From NCBI GenBank assembly GCA_024138025.1, contig JAMXBD010000572.1:124001-188000 (forward strand): a stretch of DNA of 64,000 nt, in the 5' to 3' direction. The position numbers were made by a program, and so were the translations under genes. Of the stretch, positions 31,861 through 43,761 are shown one piece after another (the stretch's first letter is position 1; each line of letters begins with the position of its first letter). The notes under the pieces are model-generated. The model saw nothing but the letters and a program-made list of their open reading frames with translations, had not been told where the DNA came from and ran no database searches. Source of the DNA: Combretum micranthum (lineage: Eukaryota > Streptophyta > Magnoliopsida > Myrtales > Combretaceae).

Positions 31861-33982
31861 TGTAACATAAAGATAAATATTTTATAAAGAAAGACAAATG
31901 AATATCATTTGTTAATTAATAAGAGGACAATTTAGTCATTTCCAATAAAATATATATAATATCACCTCTCACCTTAACCCTAAATTTATTTTCTGTCTAT
32001 AGCAGTTTCTTAAAATCCTAAACCCTGGTTATCCCTTCTTGAAAGTATTTCTATTAAAGAACCAATCAAAGACAAGGAGAAAAGTAAGTCATTCTTTTCA
32101 TGGTGTTTGACATTTTGAAGAGGATTCTTTTACTAACCTGTGTTTCCGATGTAAAGGTAATCGTATTGGGAGAAAGTTGATATTCTCTTGAGATTTGCAA
32201 AGGAGGAGGAAAAATCAAACCTTTGTAGGTATATTATTTAGAAAAAGATATACGTATGATATAGATTAGATTGTGGAGTCTTTTATGTTTAAGGTTAAAG
32301 AAAACAATGCTCATATGTTGATAATGCGTTTTTTGAGTTTTTGTTTGGTTTGAGAATAAAGAAAAGGGTAAATTACATTGAAAGTTATCAACGTTTGAGG
32401 ATAAGTTGATTTAAGATATTAATGTTTCAAATGGTTAATAAGAGGCATCAATGTTTTTGGATAAATTCATTTAAGATATCAACATTTCAAGTGGCAAAAA
32501 AAATGTATCAACATTTTGCAAAGTAGGTCAAATAAGGTATAAATAATTAACCATTAATGAAAACTAAGGAACTTGACTAAAAACTAATCAAAACATTGAT
32601 ATCTTAAATGAATTTTGCAAAATGTTGATACCTTATTTGATCACTTTATGAAACGTTGATACCTCTTTTTAACCACTCGAAATGTTGATACCTTAAATGA
32701 ACTTACCCCCAAACATTGATACCTTCTTGTTAATTTACCCTAAAGAAAAGGGATGTTTTTGAGGTTTTTTGTGTTTTGTAGCGAAATAGGGCATGAACAA
32801 GGATCACGACCGTGAGATAGGTCGTGATATCCTTGGAAGTGGCAAGTTTTGGACAATCACAGCATAAGGAAGGCCATCACGACTCCCATCACGATCGTAA
32901 TGGTCATCATGCCCTCCATCACAGGTGTAATCAACAGGGTTATGATATAACTTTGTTTTTACCTTTTTTATGATCTTCTTAAACACCTAAAGCATGGTAG
33001 AATTGATTTCTCTACTCCAAATGCTGAACCAAGTATGTCATTACCTTGTATGATGAACGTGCTTGTTAGGTAGATCATGTAATTGGACTGATTGATATTT
33101 GACTATAATTGTTTGCTACTTGTGCTTAGATGGTTGTTTAATGGACCAGGATACTTGTGTACTAGGATATCGCCCTAATGATCCATATGTGACGTTGTCT
33201 TAAGTAGAGTTATACATAGAGATGATTCCGATAGTCTAGGAGTAGTATGAGTACAGTACTTAGGTTATGTAGGGAATATCCAACACCAATATGTATACGT
33301 GTTCTTGATATATATAAAAGTATCTATATATGCTTATTATGGAGTCATAACTTACTCAAAATTTAGGGTTAGATACAGATAACCCTAGGTTATGTTGGTT
33401 ATTGATTTAAAGTTTCAGATAACAAATACATGGTTTATGCATTAATTATCATGTCGCATGTGAATCTGTGTGATGATTGTTCATGTGTGTGTACTTGCAA
33501 TTTTAGCGTACTGAGCTTTGATTGGGCCCTTTTTTATATCTTTTTTGGGAAAAGGTGAAAAATACATAGTGCTTAACTTAATGGCTATGGAGTCTACATT
33601 GATTATGGGGAAGATGTTAGTGGTGATGATTATTCAATAGACTACTAGATGGTTAGGATCAAGCATTAGATTGAAATTTGTTGAAACTGAAAACTCGAAT
33701 TAATTACTATGGTTTAGATTATGTTATAAAATGATTTTATTGGTTTTATTAGTTAGAAATATATTGCTATATAGTTTTATGCTAATGGTTTTATGGAGTA
33801 TTTCTGTTGAATTTATGATATTTATATAAGACATATTATTATTTGTGGAGATTTCTAATTATGAGACTTGAATTAATATTAGATTTAGTTGTGGATTAAT
33901 AGCAGTTTCTAAGCGTTTACCCGTTTATATCTAATATGGACACATGGCTGGTTGTAAATATTCTTAAATTTAAGCTGTTATA
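31861..33982 (+). repeat. 5' LTR of the chromovirus-like element
   Basis: It starts TGTAACATAAAG and aligns to 39455-41306 throughout. It contains the MITE at 32366-32740. Against the 3' LTR it lacks about 160 bp near 32995. That segment, at about 40187-40349 in the other LTR, includes 'gctatatatagattgg', a possible TATA box. Many substitutions separate the two LTRs, so the element is old. Confidence 0.8.
32366..32740. mobile_element. Mutator-type MITE, 375 bp, 9-bp target duplication
   Basis: The ends GGGTAAATTACATTG and TTGTTAATTTACCC form inverted repeats extending about 30 bp with mismatches. The direct repeat TAAAGAAAA flanks it at 32357-32365 and 32741-32749, the 9-bp length used by Mutator-like transposases. 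The partner LTR has the unoccupied site with a single TAAAGAAAA (around 39953), proving insertion. The inside is built of repeated 'gttgataccttaaatgaa'-like words in both orientations. There is no coding capacity. Confidence 0.88.
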
Positions 33983-33989
33983 ACTTAAG

Positions 33990-34001
33990 TGGTATTGGAG
34001 C
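33990..34001 (+). promoter_or_regulatory. Primer binding site of the chromovirus-like element
   Basis: TGGTATTGGAGC differs at two positions from TGGTATCAGAGC and starts seven bases after the LTR. The following 'ataggtttgtaatctttagg' is also usual for Tekay-type elements. Confidence 0.8.
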
Positions 34002-37000
34002 ATAGGTTTGTAATCTTTAGGGAATTTAGGCTATGAACTTTTTAGGACTATAAGATGAAGAGAGGGGGTAGATCATGGGATCATTAGTAGTTATAGAAAG
34101 CTTAGATTTCTTAATCTTAATGAAAATTTCCTTGTTTTACCTCTTAATGATGATTTCTTTATTATTCCTTTTCTTTCAGCTTATCATTTATAAGTATTAT
34201 ATTTATTTTATTGTGTCATTATGTTTCTTGGAATATTTGTTATGTCATTTTTGTTTTGTTGCTATTCACTAAAATATGTAGAAAAGTAATTAGTAAAACA
34301 AATAAAGCTCAACAAATCAAGAAATGGTAATTTATAAAACCAAAATACACCCTTACTAAATATGTACATTTACAATTCTACCATAATACATGTACATGTT
34401 TATGCAAGAAGTTAGTGGCATCTAATGAAATATAACTAATAAAACAATAATAACTAGAGTAAGTTAAAGAAAATATATATAAATACGCACATAAAGTAAT
34501 TAATAATTGTAACTCACATGGAGAAATTTAGAACTCAAGAATCATAATTTCAATGACTACAATTTCTAGAATTAATTGAATGAAACAAATGATTGAAACC
34601 TCCTCCGAAGTTAATCAAGACACAACCTGCAATAGTCAACAAATCTTTAATGATTCTCAATTATAAATTTCAAGAAAAGTTTAAAAGGAACTGTAATTTG
34701 AGTGAAATGATGCAATTTCAAAATGCAAGACAAACTTTTATAGGCATCTCCTAAGATTATAAATCACAAATAACAAAGCTAAAATATTGGAACTGTAATG
34801 AAAATGAGAAATCACAACACCAAATTTCCATAATGGTAGTGACGACTCTATGATGAGAACTTATATAATTCAAGGATTAAGAATAGTTATAGTAATTTGA
34901 ATCTTCAATTAGTATATAAATATGTAATAATTATGAATCTAATACAAGAATATGAGATGTAGGATTAATGAGTTCACGGTTTGCTCTTATTCTTTAAATG
35001 TCATGTTAAAGGGAGTAAGTATTATTTGCAGTTCTATCATGTTGTGTCAAGTCTTATTATGTCCAATCTTGTCATGTCTAGCCTTTTGTTTTGAGTCAAG
35101 CATATTGAGTCTATCCTAAGACTCAAGTCGTATGTCAGTCAAATACTGGTCAATTCAGCTACTCTTAATATTTGTTAGTCCCTCTCACAATCAAATTTAT
35201 GATGGAATAAAAGAATGAGAATTTCTTTATCATTAGCAAAACAACAAAATATGCACATAGATATACATATATATGTATAACATGACTAAATGAGTGAAGA
35301 CCAATAAATTAAAGACAAAATAAAATTATCATTATGATAGAAAAATAAGAAATAACTCTAACATAAAACAAAGTACCATGATTAGTAGACCTCAAAACAA
35401 TAATATCGATAGTAATAACAAATGCAACAAAAGTTGTTAATTATGACAAATGTCAAAAATTGTTAATGTAGTGGTAAACTCATAAAATCAACTAAAATGG
35501 AAAGGAAGAATGTAAAATAATTCTAAGAAAATCGAGAATCAAAACAACAAAAGTAAATAATGATAATACAAGTAAGTGAAATATACAAATAAATATTTCA
35601 TCCAATCTAACATGTACTAGCAATCATATCTATTAAGGATTTATTTAGGAAACGCAATAACCATATATGTATTTATGGTAATTCATTCTTTTCTTTTATA
35701 TGGAAAAATGGAATAAGGATAGTATTTCAAGGTAGTATGGAAATGAATGGCTGCTTGATTGAAAATTGCTAGCAAGTGTGATGGTAGAGAAAATCCTAAT
35801 ATTATAGTTAGGAAGCTATTTAATGTGACTTATAGTGAAATTTGAGATGACAAATACCAGTATGATGAGAAGCAATCAGAACTGCAAGGAAATGAATGGT
35901 GATATGAGAGAAGAGCAAAGAATGCTATTGAGATAAGATGACAATATTAGGAGGTACTTATAAAATAGAGATTAAAAGTAAAAGATTGATGATTGGAGTT
36001 TATTATATGGGATTACCAACATAACTAAGAGATGTGAAAATCCTAATGGTAGTTGGCACTGTGAAAGGCGATTGTTGATTTAATAAACATAAAACTATAA
36101 ATATGAAGCTAAATAAGGGGAATCATGTTGAAAAGTAGATAAAGAGATAATGAGGAATGTCCCATATAAATAAGGAAATAAACAAATATTATAACGGATA
36201 TGAAGGTATATATGGAGTAGTAATTGAAAGATTGTGGATGTTGGTAAATTGCAGGGCATAGCAAATACAATGATTATGGGTAGTAATGACAATCAGACTA
36301 GTTTATACTTATGAGCTCTTGAGGAGGCTAAATATATATGAAACCATAAGTACCAATTGTTATAAGAATGTAGCATTATAAGTTATTTGAGACAATTAGA
36401 TAGCTTGAGTGATACATAAACGTTACAAAATACTGTGGCATTTAATAATGATGGTAAAACTAAATTAGACTAATAGAAATATAGATACTAACATAATCTA
36501 AAAAGATAGACCAATGTAAGGTTTTATCTTTGAAGTTGAAGTTGAAGATTATGAATTCTAAATTTTTTTCATCTTTTTAATTGCTATTTAAGGAATTGTA
36601 AAGAGGTATGCTAAGCAAGTTTCAATGGAAATAAAGGTAATTAGAGGTAAGGTATAATGATTTGATACTCTTAATGAGTTAGATTGGTATTCCTAAAGTG
36701 CATCATATAGTTATTTTGAAGGATGTGATGGTTAGTTTATGAGTTAAAGAGAAATAAATTTACAATCAAAAGAAGATATTTTGCTGAAAAATATATTGAA
36801 TAAGAGTAGAAGGATACCTAATTCAAGTGGAGAATAATCACATGTTATTGAGACACATGAATGGATTTGTAGAGTAATGATTATAGAGAAAAAGTGCATT
36901 TAAAGAACCCAATATCGAGAAAATATTGAAGCACTAGAGATATTAATGTCAAAGGAAGGGTTAGAAGTCATTTTAAACTTTGAAGGATTTACCTAAGGTC

Positions 37001-37186
37001 ATAAGTGCCAATTATAGTTTTCATCCTTATATTGTTGGTTAGATGGAAAGGAAAGATATTAGGAAATGAGAAAGTGTGTTGGAAGTGGTATAGTAGTTAA
37101 TGAATATTTTAGGATTAGATGAATGATATAAATTAACTTCAACTTAGAACAATAGTAGTAAAAATACGTTGAATTAATAGAAGTGC
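34002..37186 (+). other. Decayed interior of the chromovirus-like element, left part
   Basis: About 3.2 kb of AT-rich sequence with no open frame above 70 codons and no recognisable gag, protease or polymerase motif on either strand. Around 34290-36060 the base composition changes to A-rich on the plus strand, which could mean an antisense insertion, but no borders were found. Confidence 0.5.
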
Positions 37187-37191
37187 ATATG

Positions 37192-38965
37192 TGATAAGTT
37201 TATTTTACTCTATTCTATTCATAAGAATTTGAGCTTAATCTGATGCATTTTTTATAAATTCCTATGAATTTTATGCTTTTATTAGATAAATGTTGTGTTT
37301 CAGCTAAGAACCAAAAGAAGAAGAAACAAAGTGTTTTGATTTGGTTTAGAGTAAAACAACAACAATGGAAAGAAGCAAAACTTGGTTGAGCCATGTAAAA
37401 GACCCATCGAGGGCGAAACAAGGAAAAATGTTTCGTCGTACCCTACATCGAGCCATCGACATGACCCTCGACTTTCTGTTTTGAGACGATCGAGCCCTAG
37501 ACTTTATGAGAGAGCTTCTATCATGCCACAATGTTAAGCCGTAGATTTACCTAATGACCGAAGCTAGACAAAAATCACACCTTCAAGAGGAAAAGCATAG
37601 CTTGGATCAAGTGCTATCTTTGAGCCCTTGACAATCTCGATCTACCCTTCAGTTGAATCTAGACAAAAACTTGAGCCTTTCTAGCAAAATGCCATAGTTT
37701 AGGTTGAGCCTTAACTTTCTAGTAAGATTTGAGTGCTTGACCTAACCCACAAAAAGTCTCTTTATGAGGTGTCAATCCAGAAGCACGTGTGAAATAAAGG
37801 ATGAATTCTATTATAAAAAATCTGTCACATCAGTAAATAAAATTATCATGATTTATATACCTCTAGTCTATAAATAAACGTGCATAGGCATGCAATATGT
37901 ATCAGAATAATCAATATCACAAGAATTGTCTATATCAATTGTAACAAAATTTCTAACTTTATTTAGAGAGAGAATTTTTTAGCAAAAGAACTGCTTCTTT
38001 TTGCTTTTGAAATCTCAAAGTAGTCTGGGTAAATTCACTATATACCCAATACTTGATTTCTGCAAGACTCTGTGCTTAAATTGTAATTTTTATCATTAAT
38101 TCCATATTATTTCTTCAGGATTTTGTACTTAGTGTATGCATCCATGGAGAAATAATCATTTAACTTAGGGTTTGTGAATCCAAGACTTGATTCATGTGAT
38201 TTCAAAATATTTTAACCATCATCATTGGGTACTTTTAATTAGTAGCTAAAACTTAATTTCGTGGATCTAACTAAGTGGTGCACCTTTTAGATTCATGTCT
38301 AATTTCAACTGAATAGATTGGGAGATTATTCTTTTGAATAGATTTTGAATACTAATGAAGTTGCTCGTGATCACCTTGAGAAAGGGATAGAGAAACTTTT
38401 TATTGCTTGTTTTTAAACTTCATTAGTTTGCTTTTAAAATAAAGGATTCTTAAATTTTATGCGGATCTAGATCGCTAATAACTTGTGAAGAGATTCCAAT
38501 GGACTGGTCTAGATATAAAGTTTCTGACATTGAGAGAGGCTTTAACTTACATTCATGAGTCTGATGGTGCAAATATACTAGTGAACAACTCTATGAGTTT
38601 GTAAAGAAATCACATGATAAGGACTTAGTGAAGTAATTCCTAAAGCTTTTTCTTGCATTTACAAGCTTATCTTATGATTTTCCCTAAAAACTTGTACATA
38701 TTCATTAACTCTAGTATAACTTATGTTTTCATGATGCTTTGCTAAATTTTCTTTGGTTAAATAATAGATAAAATGTGAATAAGGTAGATGTCAACGATCC
38801 TTTGGAATACAACCTAATATTTTCTATGCTACTTTGGTCGGTGCACTTGCTTGATGTTTGCAGTTGCTCTAAAGTTAAATAAAACTTATTAGTTTTTATA
38901 AACTTTTAAAACTTCAACTTCGTGTTCTTCAAAATGATTTTAATCTAAGCTAACGACCACAACCA
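37192..38965 (+). mobile_element. Solo LTR, family S2 copy b
   Basis: It begins TGATAAGTTTATTTTAC and aligns to 6387-8062 over its length, including CTATAAATA (37868-37876) and the block 'ggtagatgtcaacgatcctt' near the end. The right end is less certain. Ending at 'ccacaacca' (38965) gives flanks atatg (37187-37191) and ctatg (38966-38970), matching at 4 of 5. It interrupts the chromovirus-like interior. No internal genes are present. Confidence 0.68.
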
Positions 38966-38970
38966 CTATG

Positions 38971-39420
38971 ACATAGTAATATTTGAAGCTTTCGGGTCAA
39001 TGAAAGGTTTGAACTCTAGAATTTAAGGTTGAAATTATAGTTTGTAAGCTATCTAGCTTTCTAAACGTTGCTCGAGGAATTGATTTGAATATTAAGAGCA
39101 AAGGAGATTTTCAATAGACAAGCTAATAAACAAACACAAGATTTTAAGGTATATATTATTAATAAGTTTAACTTATATTTTGGAGGTGTGTCATGTAGTT
39201 ATGGAAGAAGTGAACCTAATACGAGTAGTAAAAGTTAAGAATTATGCAGACATCAATGGAATTATATTCTAGTTAGAAGATATAATCATGTGAAAAGTAG
39301 GGGAAAGAGTTTTGGAAATAGGTCAATATGGTGTAAGGAATTAGAAATAAGTAGAAAACAATATAATGACCAAGAGCAGATGGAATAATGGATTAAGAGC
39401 TATAATGATTCATGTAACTT
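38971..39420 (+). other. Decayed interior of the chromovirus-like element, right part
   Basis: This short non-coding remnant runs from the S2 insertion to the PPT context. No domain is readable. Confidence 0.5.
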
Positions 39421-39454
39421 TTGAGGACGAAAGTTTCTTTTAAGATGGGAGAAA
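39421..39454 (+). promoter_or_regulatory. Polypurine tract region of the chromovirus-like element
   Basis: TTGAGGACGAAAGTTTC is followed by TAAGATGGGAGAAA directly before the 3' LTR. In related elements the GAGGACGAA part encodes the end of pol and the G/A run primes plus-strand synthesis. Confidence 0.75.
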
Positions 39455-41306
39455 TTTAATATAAATATAAATTTTTTAAAGAGGGTCAAAGGAACATTAT
39501 TGTCAATTAATGAGAGGCCAATTTAGCCATTCTAATAAAAAATAAATAATAATCACCCCTCTCCTTAAACCTAAGTTTTTTATCTGTCTACAGTAATTTC
39601 TTGAAATCATAAACCCTAATTCTCCCTTACTAGAAGTATTTCTATTAAAGAACCAATTAAAGACAAGGAGGAAGGTAATTCATTCTTTTTGTGGTGTTTG
39701 GCATTTTAAAGAGGATTCTTTTACTAACTTGTGTTTCTGTTGTAAAGGTGTTCGTGTTGGGAAAAATTTGTTGATCTCATGGTTGTAGATTTGCAAAGGA
39801 GGATGAAAAATCAAATCTTTTCAAATATATTAATTAGAAAAAGATATTTGTATGATATAGATTAGGTTGTGGAGTCTTTTATGTTTAAGGATTAAAGAAA
39901 ACAAGTTACATATGTTGTAATGTGTTTTTGGAGTTTTTATTTGGTTTGAGAATAAAGAAAAGGGATGTTTTTGAAGTTTTCCATGTTTTTACTGAAGTAG
40001 GGCATGAACAAGGATCATGGTTGTGACACAAGTCGTGATCTGTTCGAAAGTGGTAAGTTTTGGAGGATCACAGTCGTGAGGAAGGCCATCACCACCCCCG
40101 TCACACCCTCCGTCATGGGCATGATTAATAGGATTATGATATAACTTTGTTTTTACCTTTTCTTACGACCTTCTTAAATACCTAAACCCTTAGCTTAGCC
40201 TCAAGTACACCAAAACCTAAAGAGGATGCTATATATAGATTGGAAAGTAGTAGTTCCTTATACTTAGGAATCTAGACAATCTTAGGTGTATGTTTTGTTC
40301 TATGACAAAGATATTAAGATTGATATTGTTATATGTGATAAGGTGTTCTTGGTAAAATTGTGTTATCTATTTCAAATGCTCGATCAGATACGTCATTACC
40401 TTGTTTACTAATCATGCTTGTTAGGTAGAACATGTAATCGAACTAATTGATATTAGACTATAATTGTTTGCTACTTGTGCTTGGCTAGGTCTAGTGGACC
40501 GAAGGTACCAGTGTACTAGGATGGCACTCTAATGATCTGTGCATGGCATTATCCCAAGTGGAGTTGTACACATAGATGATTTTGATAGTCTAGGAGTGGT
40601 ATAAGTACGAAACTTAGGGTATGTGGGGAGTACCTAAACACCAATATATATACATGTTCCTACTATATACATAACAATATCTATACATGTTTGTTATGGA
40701 GTAATGAGTTACTTGAAGTTTAAAGTTAGATGTAGATAACCCTAGGCTGTGTTGGTTGTTGGCTTAAAGTTTCAGACAATGAAACGTGGTTTATGCATTA
40801 ATTATCATGTTGCATGCGAATGTGTGTGATGATTTTTCATGCATGTGTGCTAGCGGTTTTAGGATATTGGGCTTCGACTTAACCCTCTTTTTATCTTTTT
40901 TAGGAACATGTGAAGAACCCATAATGCTTAACTTAATAGCTAGGGTGATGATTATCTAACAAACTACTGAATGATTAGGATCAAGCATTAGATTGAAATT
41001 TGTTGAAAGTGAAAAACTCAAATTAATTGCTATGGTTTAGATTATGTTGTACATGATTTCCTTAGTTTTATTAAGTTAGAAATATATTGGCATTTGGTTT
41101 TATGTCAACTGGTTTTATGGAGTATTTCTATTGGATTTATGATATTTATATAGGACATTATTAATTGTGGAGTTTTCTAATTATGAGAGGTTGAATTAAA
41201 TACTAGATTTAATTATGGATTAATAGTAGGGTCTAAGCATTTACTTGTCTATATCTAATATGGACATATGGTAGATTGTAAATGTTCTTAAGTTTAGGGT
41301 GTTGCA
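39455..41306 (+). repeat. 3' LTR of the chromovirus-like element
   Basis: It starts TTTAATATAAAT, where the partner has TGTAACATAAAG, so the terminal TG has mutated to TT. It ends GGGTGTTGCA. It keeps the segment with 'gctatatatag' that the 5' LTR has lost and the empty MITE site near 39953. Confidence 0.8.
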
Positions 41307-41311
41307 TTTTT

Positions 41312-43756
41312 AATTTGATATTTGATTTCATCTTCAAATGAACTAGTTACAAATATAACAAAGTTTTTCTATACTTGCATGGTTTTTCTCTTCGGCATGC
41401 AAGGTTTTTGCTAGACATGGTAATTGTGTCATGTTGTACTATTCACGTACCAAATTTTGTGTATTTTACTTGCAAAATTCTTTTGCAAACCCAATCTCTT
41501 TGTACTTGTGCGCCTCAAATGTTGTGTGTCGCATGTTTTTTTTCCTCTCATTATGCCATGCCAATTCATTTGTTTCCATATCATGACACATGTTGCATCA
41601 TGTGTCTCCGCATGCCTTTTATAGGGTTCGGTTTCACATAATTTGTACAGTTTTATATTTTTTTCCCTCCTTTTTTTTATGGTTATCGAAATTTAAATTA
41701 TGAAAATTAAATTATAAAAATTTGCAATGTAATTATAACAAATAAATTTTACATTTGATACTAATTGAAACTAGATGAAGAAATAAAGTGCAATTTAATA
41801 TCCCATTAATTAAATTAAAAATACATTAATAATTACATTAGAATTTTAAAAAAGAGCATAATTAATTCATTTTGAAATAATAGGACAAATGAGACAATTG
41901 GTTGCTTCATTGACCTTGACTATTACTGCCATCGATAAGATAATATGGTGGTGATCCCTCAGTTAGTATCTGCCCGCTAGAAAAAGTCTTGGTGAGATTT
42001 GGCAATTTGGACAACGTAGGAAGTGAGATTTTGGTGCATTTGGTTTTGACTATGGAGCATTTGACAATTTTCATTAAGCATTTGCCCCTATTGTTCCTGA
42101 ATCTTACGGATCCACTCTAGGTAGTCCATTATTTATCCCATGTCAAACCCATCAGGCTCTTGTTGATGTTGTGGTTATGCTTGCCCATGCCCCTCTTCCT
42201 CCGTTGGATGCCAATGTGGGCCATAATCTTCTAAGTTAAGGTTCAAGCCCGACTCATCGTCATCTCCCTCTCCATGTGGCTACTGTTTGGTTAGCCCCAA
42301 TCACCATGTATGTAGTATAGGTTACATTCAGGATCAAACTTGAATTGCAACTTCTTTGCTATGTTGTCTCATTTCAATTCACCCTTTGCTTCCATTTTCT
42401 CATAACTAGAAAGGTTGAATCCATACAATTTAAGGATGATAGTGATTAGCCTTCTATATGTTAGGTGGGAATACTTTATCCTGAGCACCGATTAGAATCG
42501 CAAAACTAAGCAGTCGACATCTAATGTTTAGCACTATAGCATTACATCCATAAGAAATATATATATAATAGACACATTACTTGAATTCTTCCTTGAATAG
42601 ATATTTTAGTCGATCATGTAGTGGATTAACCTACAAATCTAGGTACTTTGAGTGGTTAGATACACTCTCACCCATAAAAACTACATACCATAAACCTAAG
42701 GGAACGTGCTTCCCATGTCCCAACCTTTTCACATCCTCGTTCCTCTATCATTTATTCTAAATAATTAATTAATATATATTAGGTGTGATGCGAATTGACG
42801 TTGAACATAAAAGTGGTAAATGTGGCCAAAGTTTGTCGCTTAGTGTTTAGCCAAGGAATAACATCACCCTCCTCCACGACTCTATTGCGATCACCTTAGA
42901 GTAAAACATCCAAATGAGATTAGCATAAATCTCTTTTGGTAACCACATAAGTAGAGGTAACCAATGGTAGTAAGGGAATTATTAAAGTCATACACCTTGT
43001 TTAATGATATATGTGCATTAGTAGTTTTTCCTAATAGAATGGCTTAAGTATAGAACTCCTCTCATATCATTCTCTCGTGGAAGTTATGGGAAAGTAGATC
43101 TTATGTTGATATAGAAGAGTTAGTAGACTAACTATAGTGTTAGACTGCATTTAGAGTGTTTCCAGCTATGATGATGGGTTGGTTCTCCTTCTAAGGCTTT
43201 ATAAGTGTTGAAGTGTTTGTAAATGATATTAGAAGTATTTTTTAAGCCACATAGTGTAGAAAACGTATAAAAAAGTGATACAAAAGTGTCCACATCACAA
43301 GCTCCTTTATATAATGTGAATATGTTGGAGCACAACAGTAAAAAAATTAGAATGTTGAGCACCAATATGCTCAGGTTCAAAAGTAAAGTAGGTATGTTAG
43401 TACCTAAACATTCAACATTTTTTTGATCGCGACACTTAGGTGACCACTTCACCTTCCAATGTAAGCATGTTGATGCCTAATGTTCAAAAGTTGTTAACTT
43501 AGATACCAATGTGCCCATGCTAGGTTACCGCATAGGCACATTGATGCCCAACATTCAAACAAACATTGATCCTAACATTAGCTCCTCAAAACATGGCCAC
43601 TTCTTTGCTCAGAGTGGCCATGTTGGAGGTAATGTGGCCACATTACTCTTAATAAGGCCACACTAGTTTTTTTTTTTATCGTTCAAACTAGGCACATCGA
43701 TTTTGGATGTACTCATGTTGGATTCCTACCTAGAAAATAAAAAGTGCAGGAAATGG
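41312..43756 (-). pseudogene. Relic resembling a PIF/Harbinger accessory (Myb-like) gene
   Basis: No frame is intact. Minus-strand pieces read like protein: acidic and polar segments around 42060-42360 (LQFKFDPECNLYYIHGDWG, MDYLEWIRKIQEQ) and, in 43452-43132, LYKGACDVDTF followed by HSWKHSKCSL. The last resembles the end of the Myb/SANT-like accessory proteins of PIF/Harbinger transposons, often annotated as glutathione S-transferase T3-like, where an H-x-W-x-L-K/R motif is conserved. The assignment is tentative. Downstream the sequence turns into short 'gtggccac' words that resume after the S1 insertion. Confidence 0.35.
43440..43756. repeat. Cluster of 'gtggccac' and 'gcccacattg' words, left half
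   Basis: Short related words (atgtgcccatg, gcacattgatgcc, aatgtggccacatt) recur irregularly, including an 18-bp perfect palindrome at 43629-43646. The same vocabulary resumes at 47437-47725, on the other side of the S1 solo LTR. Confidence 0.6.
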
Positions 43757-43761
43757 ATGGC

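Larger units (their letters stand above)
31861..41306 (+). mobile_element. Chromovirus-like gypsy LTR element, degenerate, 9.4 kb
   Basis: Two similar LTRs (31861-33982 and 39455-41306) enclose a PBS related to initiator Met tRNA (33990-34001) and a PPT region reading TTGAGGACGAAAGTTTC then TAAGATGGGAGAAA (39421-39454). That context is typical of Tekay/Del-type chromoviruses. The flanks TTTTC (31856-31860) and TTTTT (41307-41311) match at 4 of 5 positions. The interior has no readable gag or pol. It may be a non-autonomous derivative or a strongly decayed copy. A MITE and an S2 solo LTR sit inside it. Confidence 0.8.
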
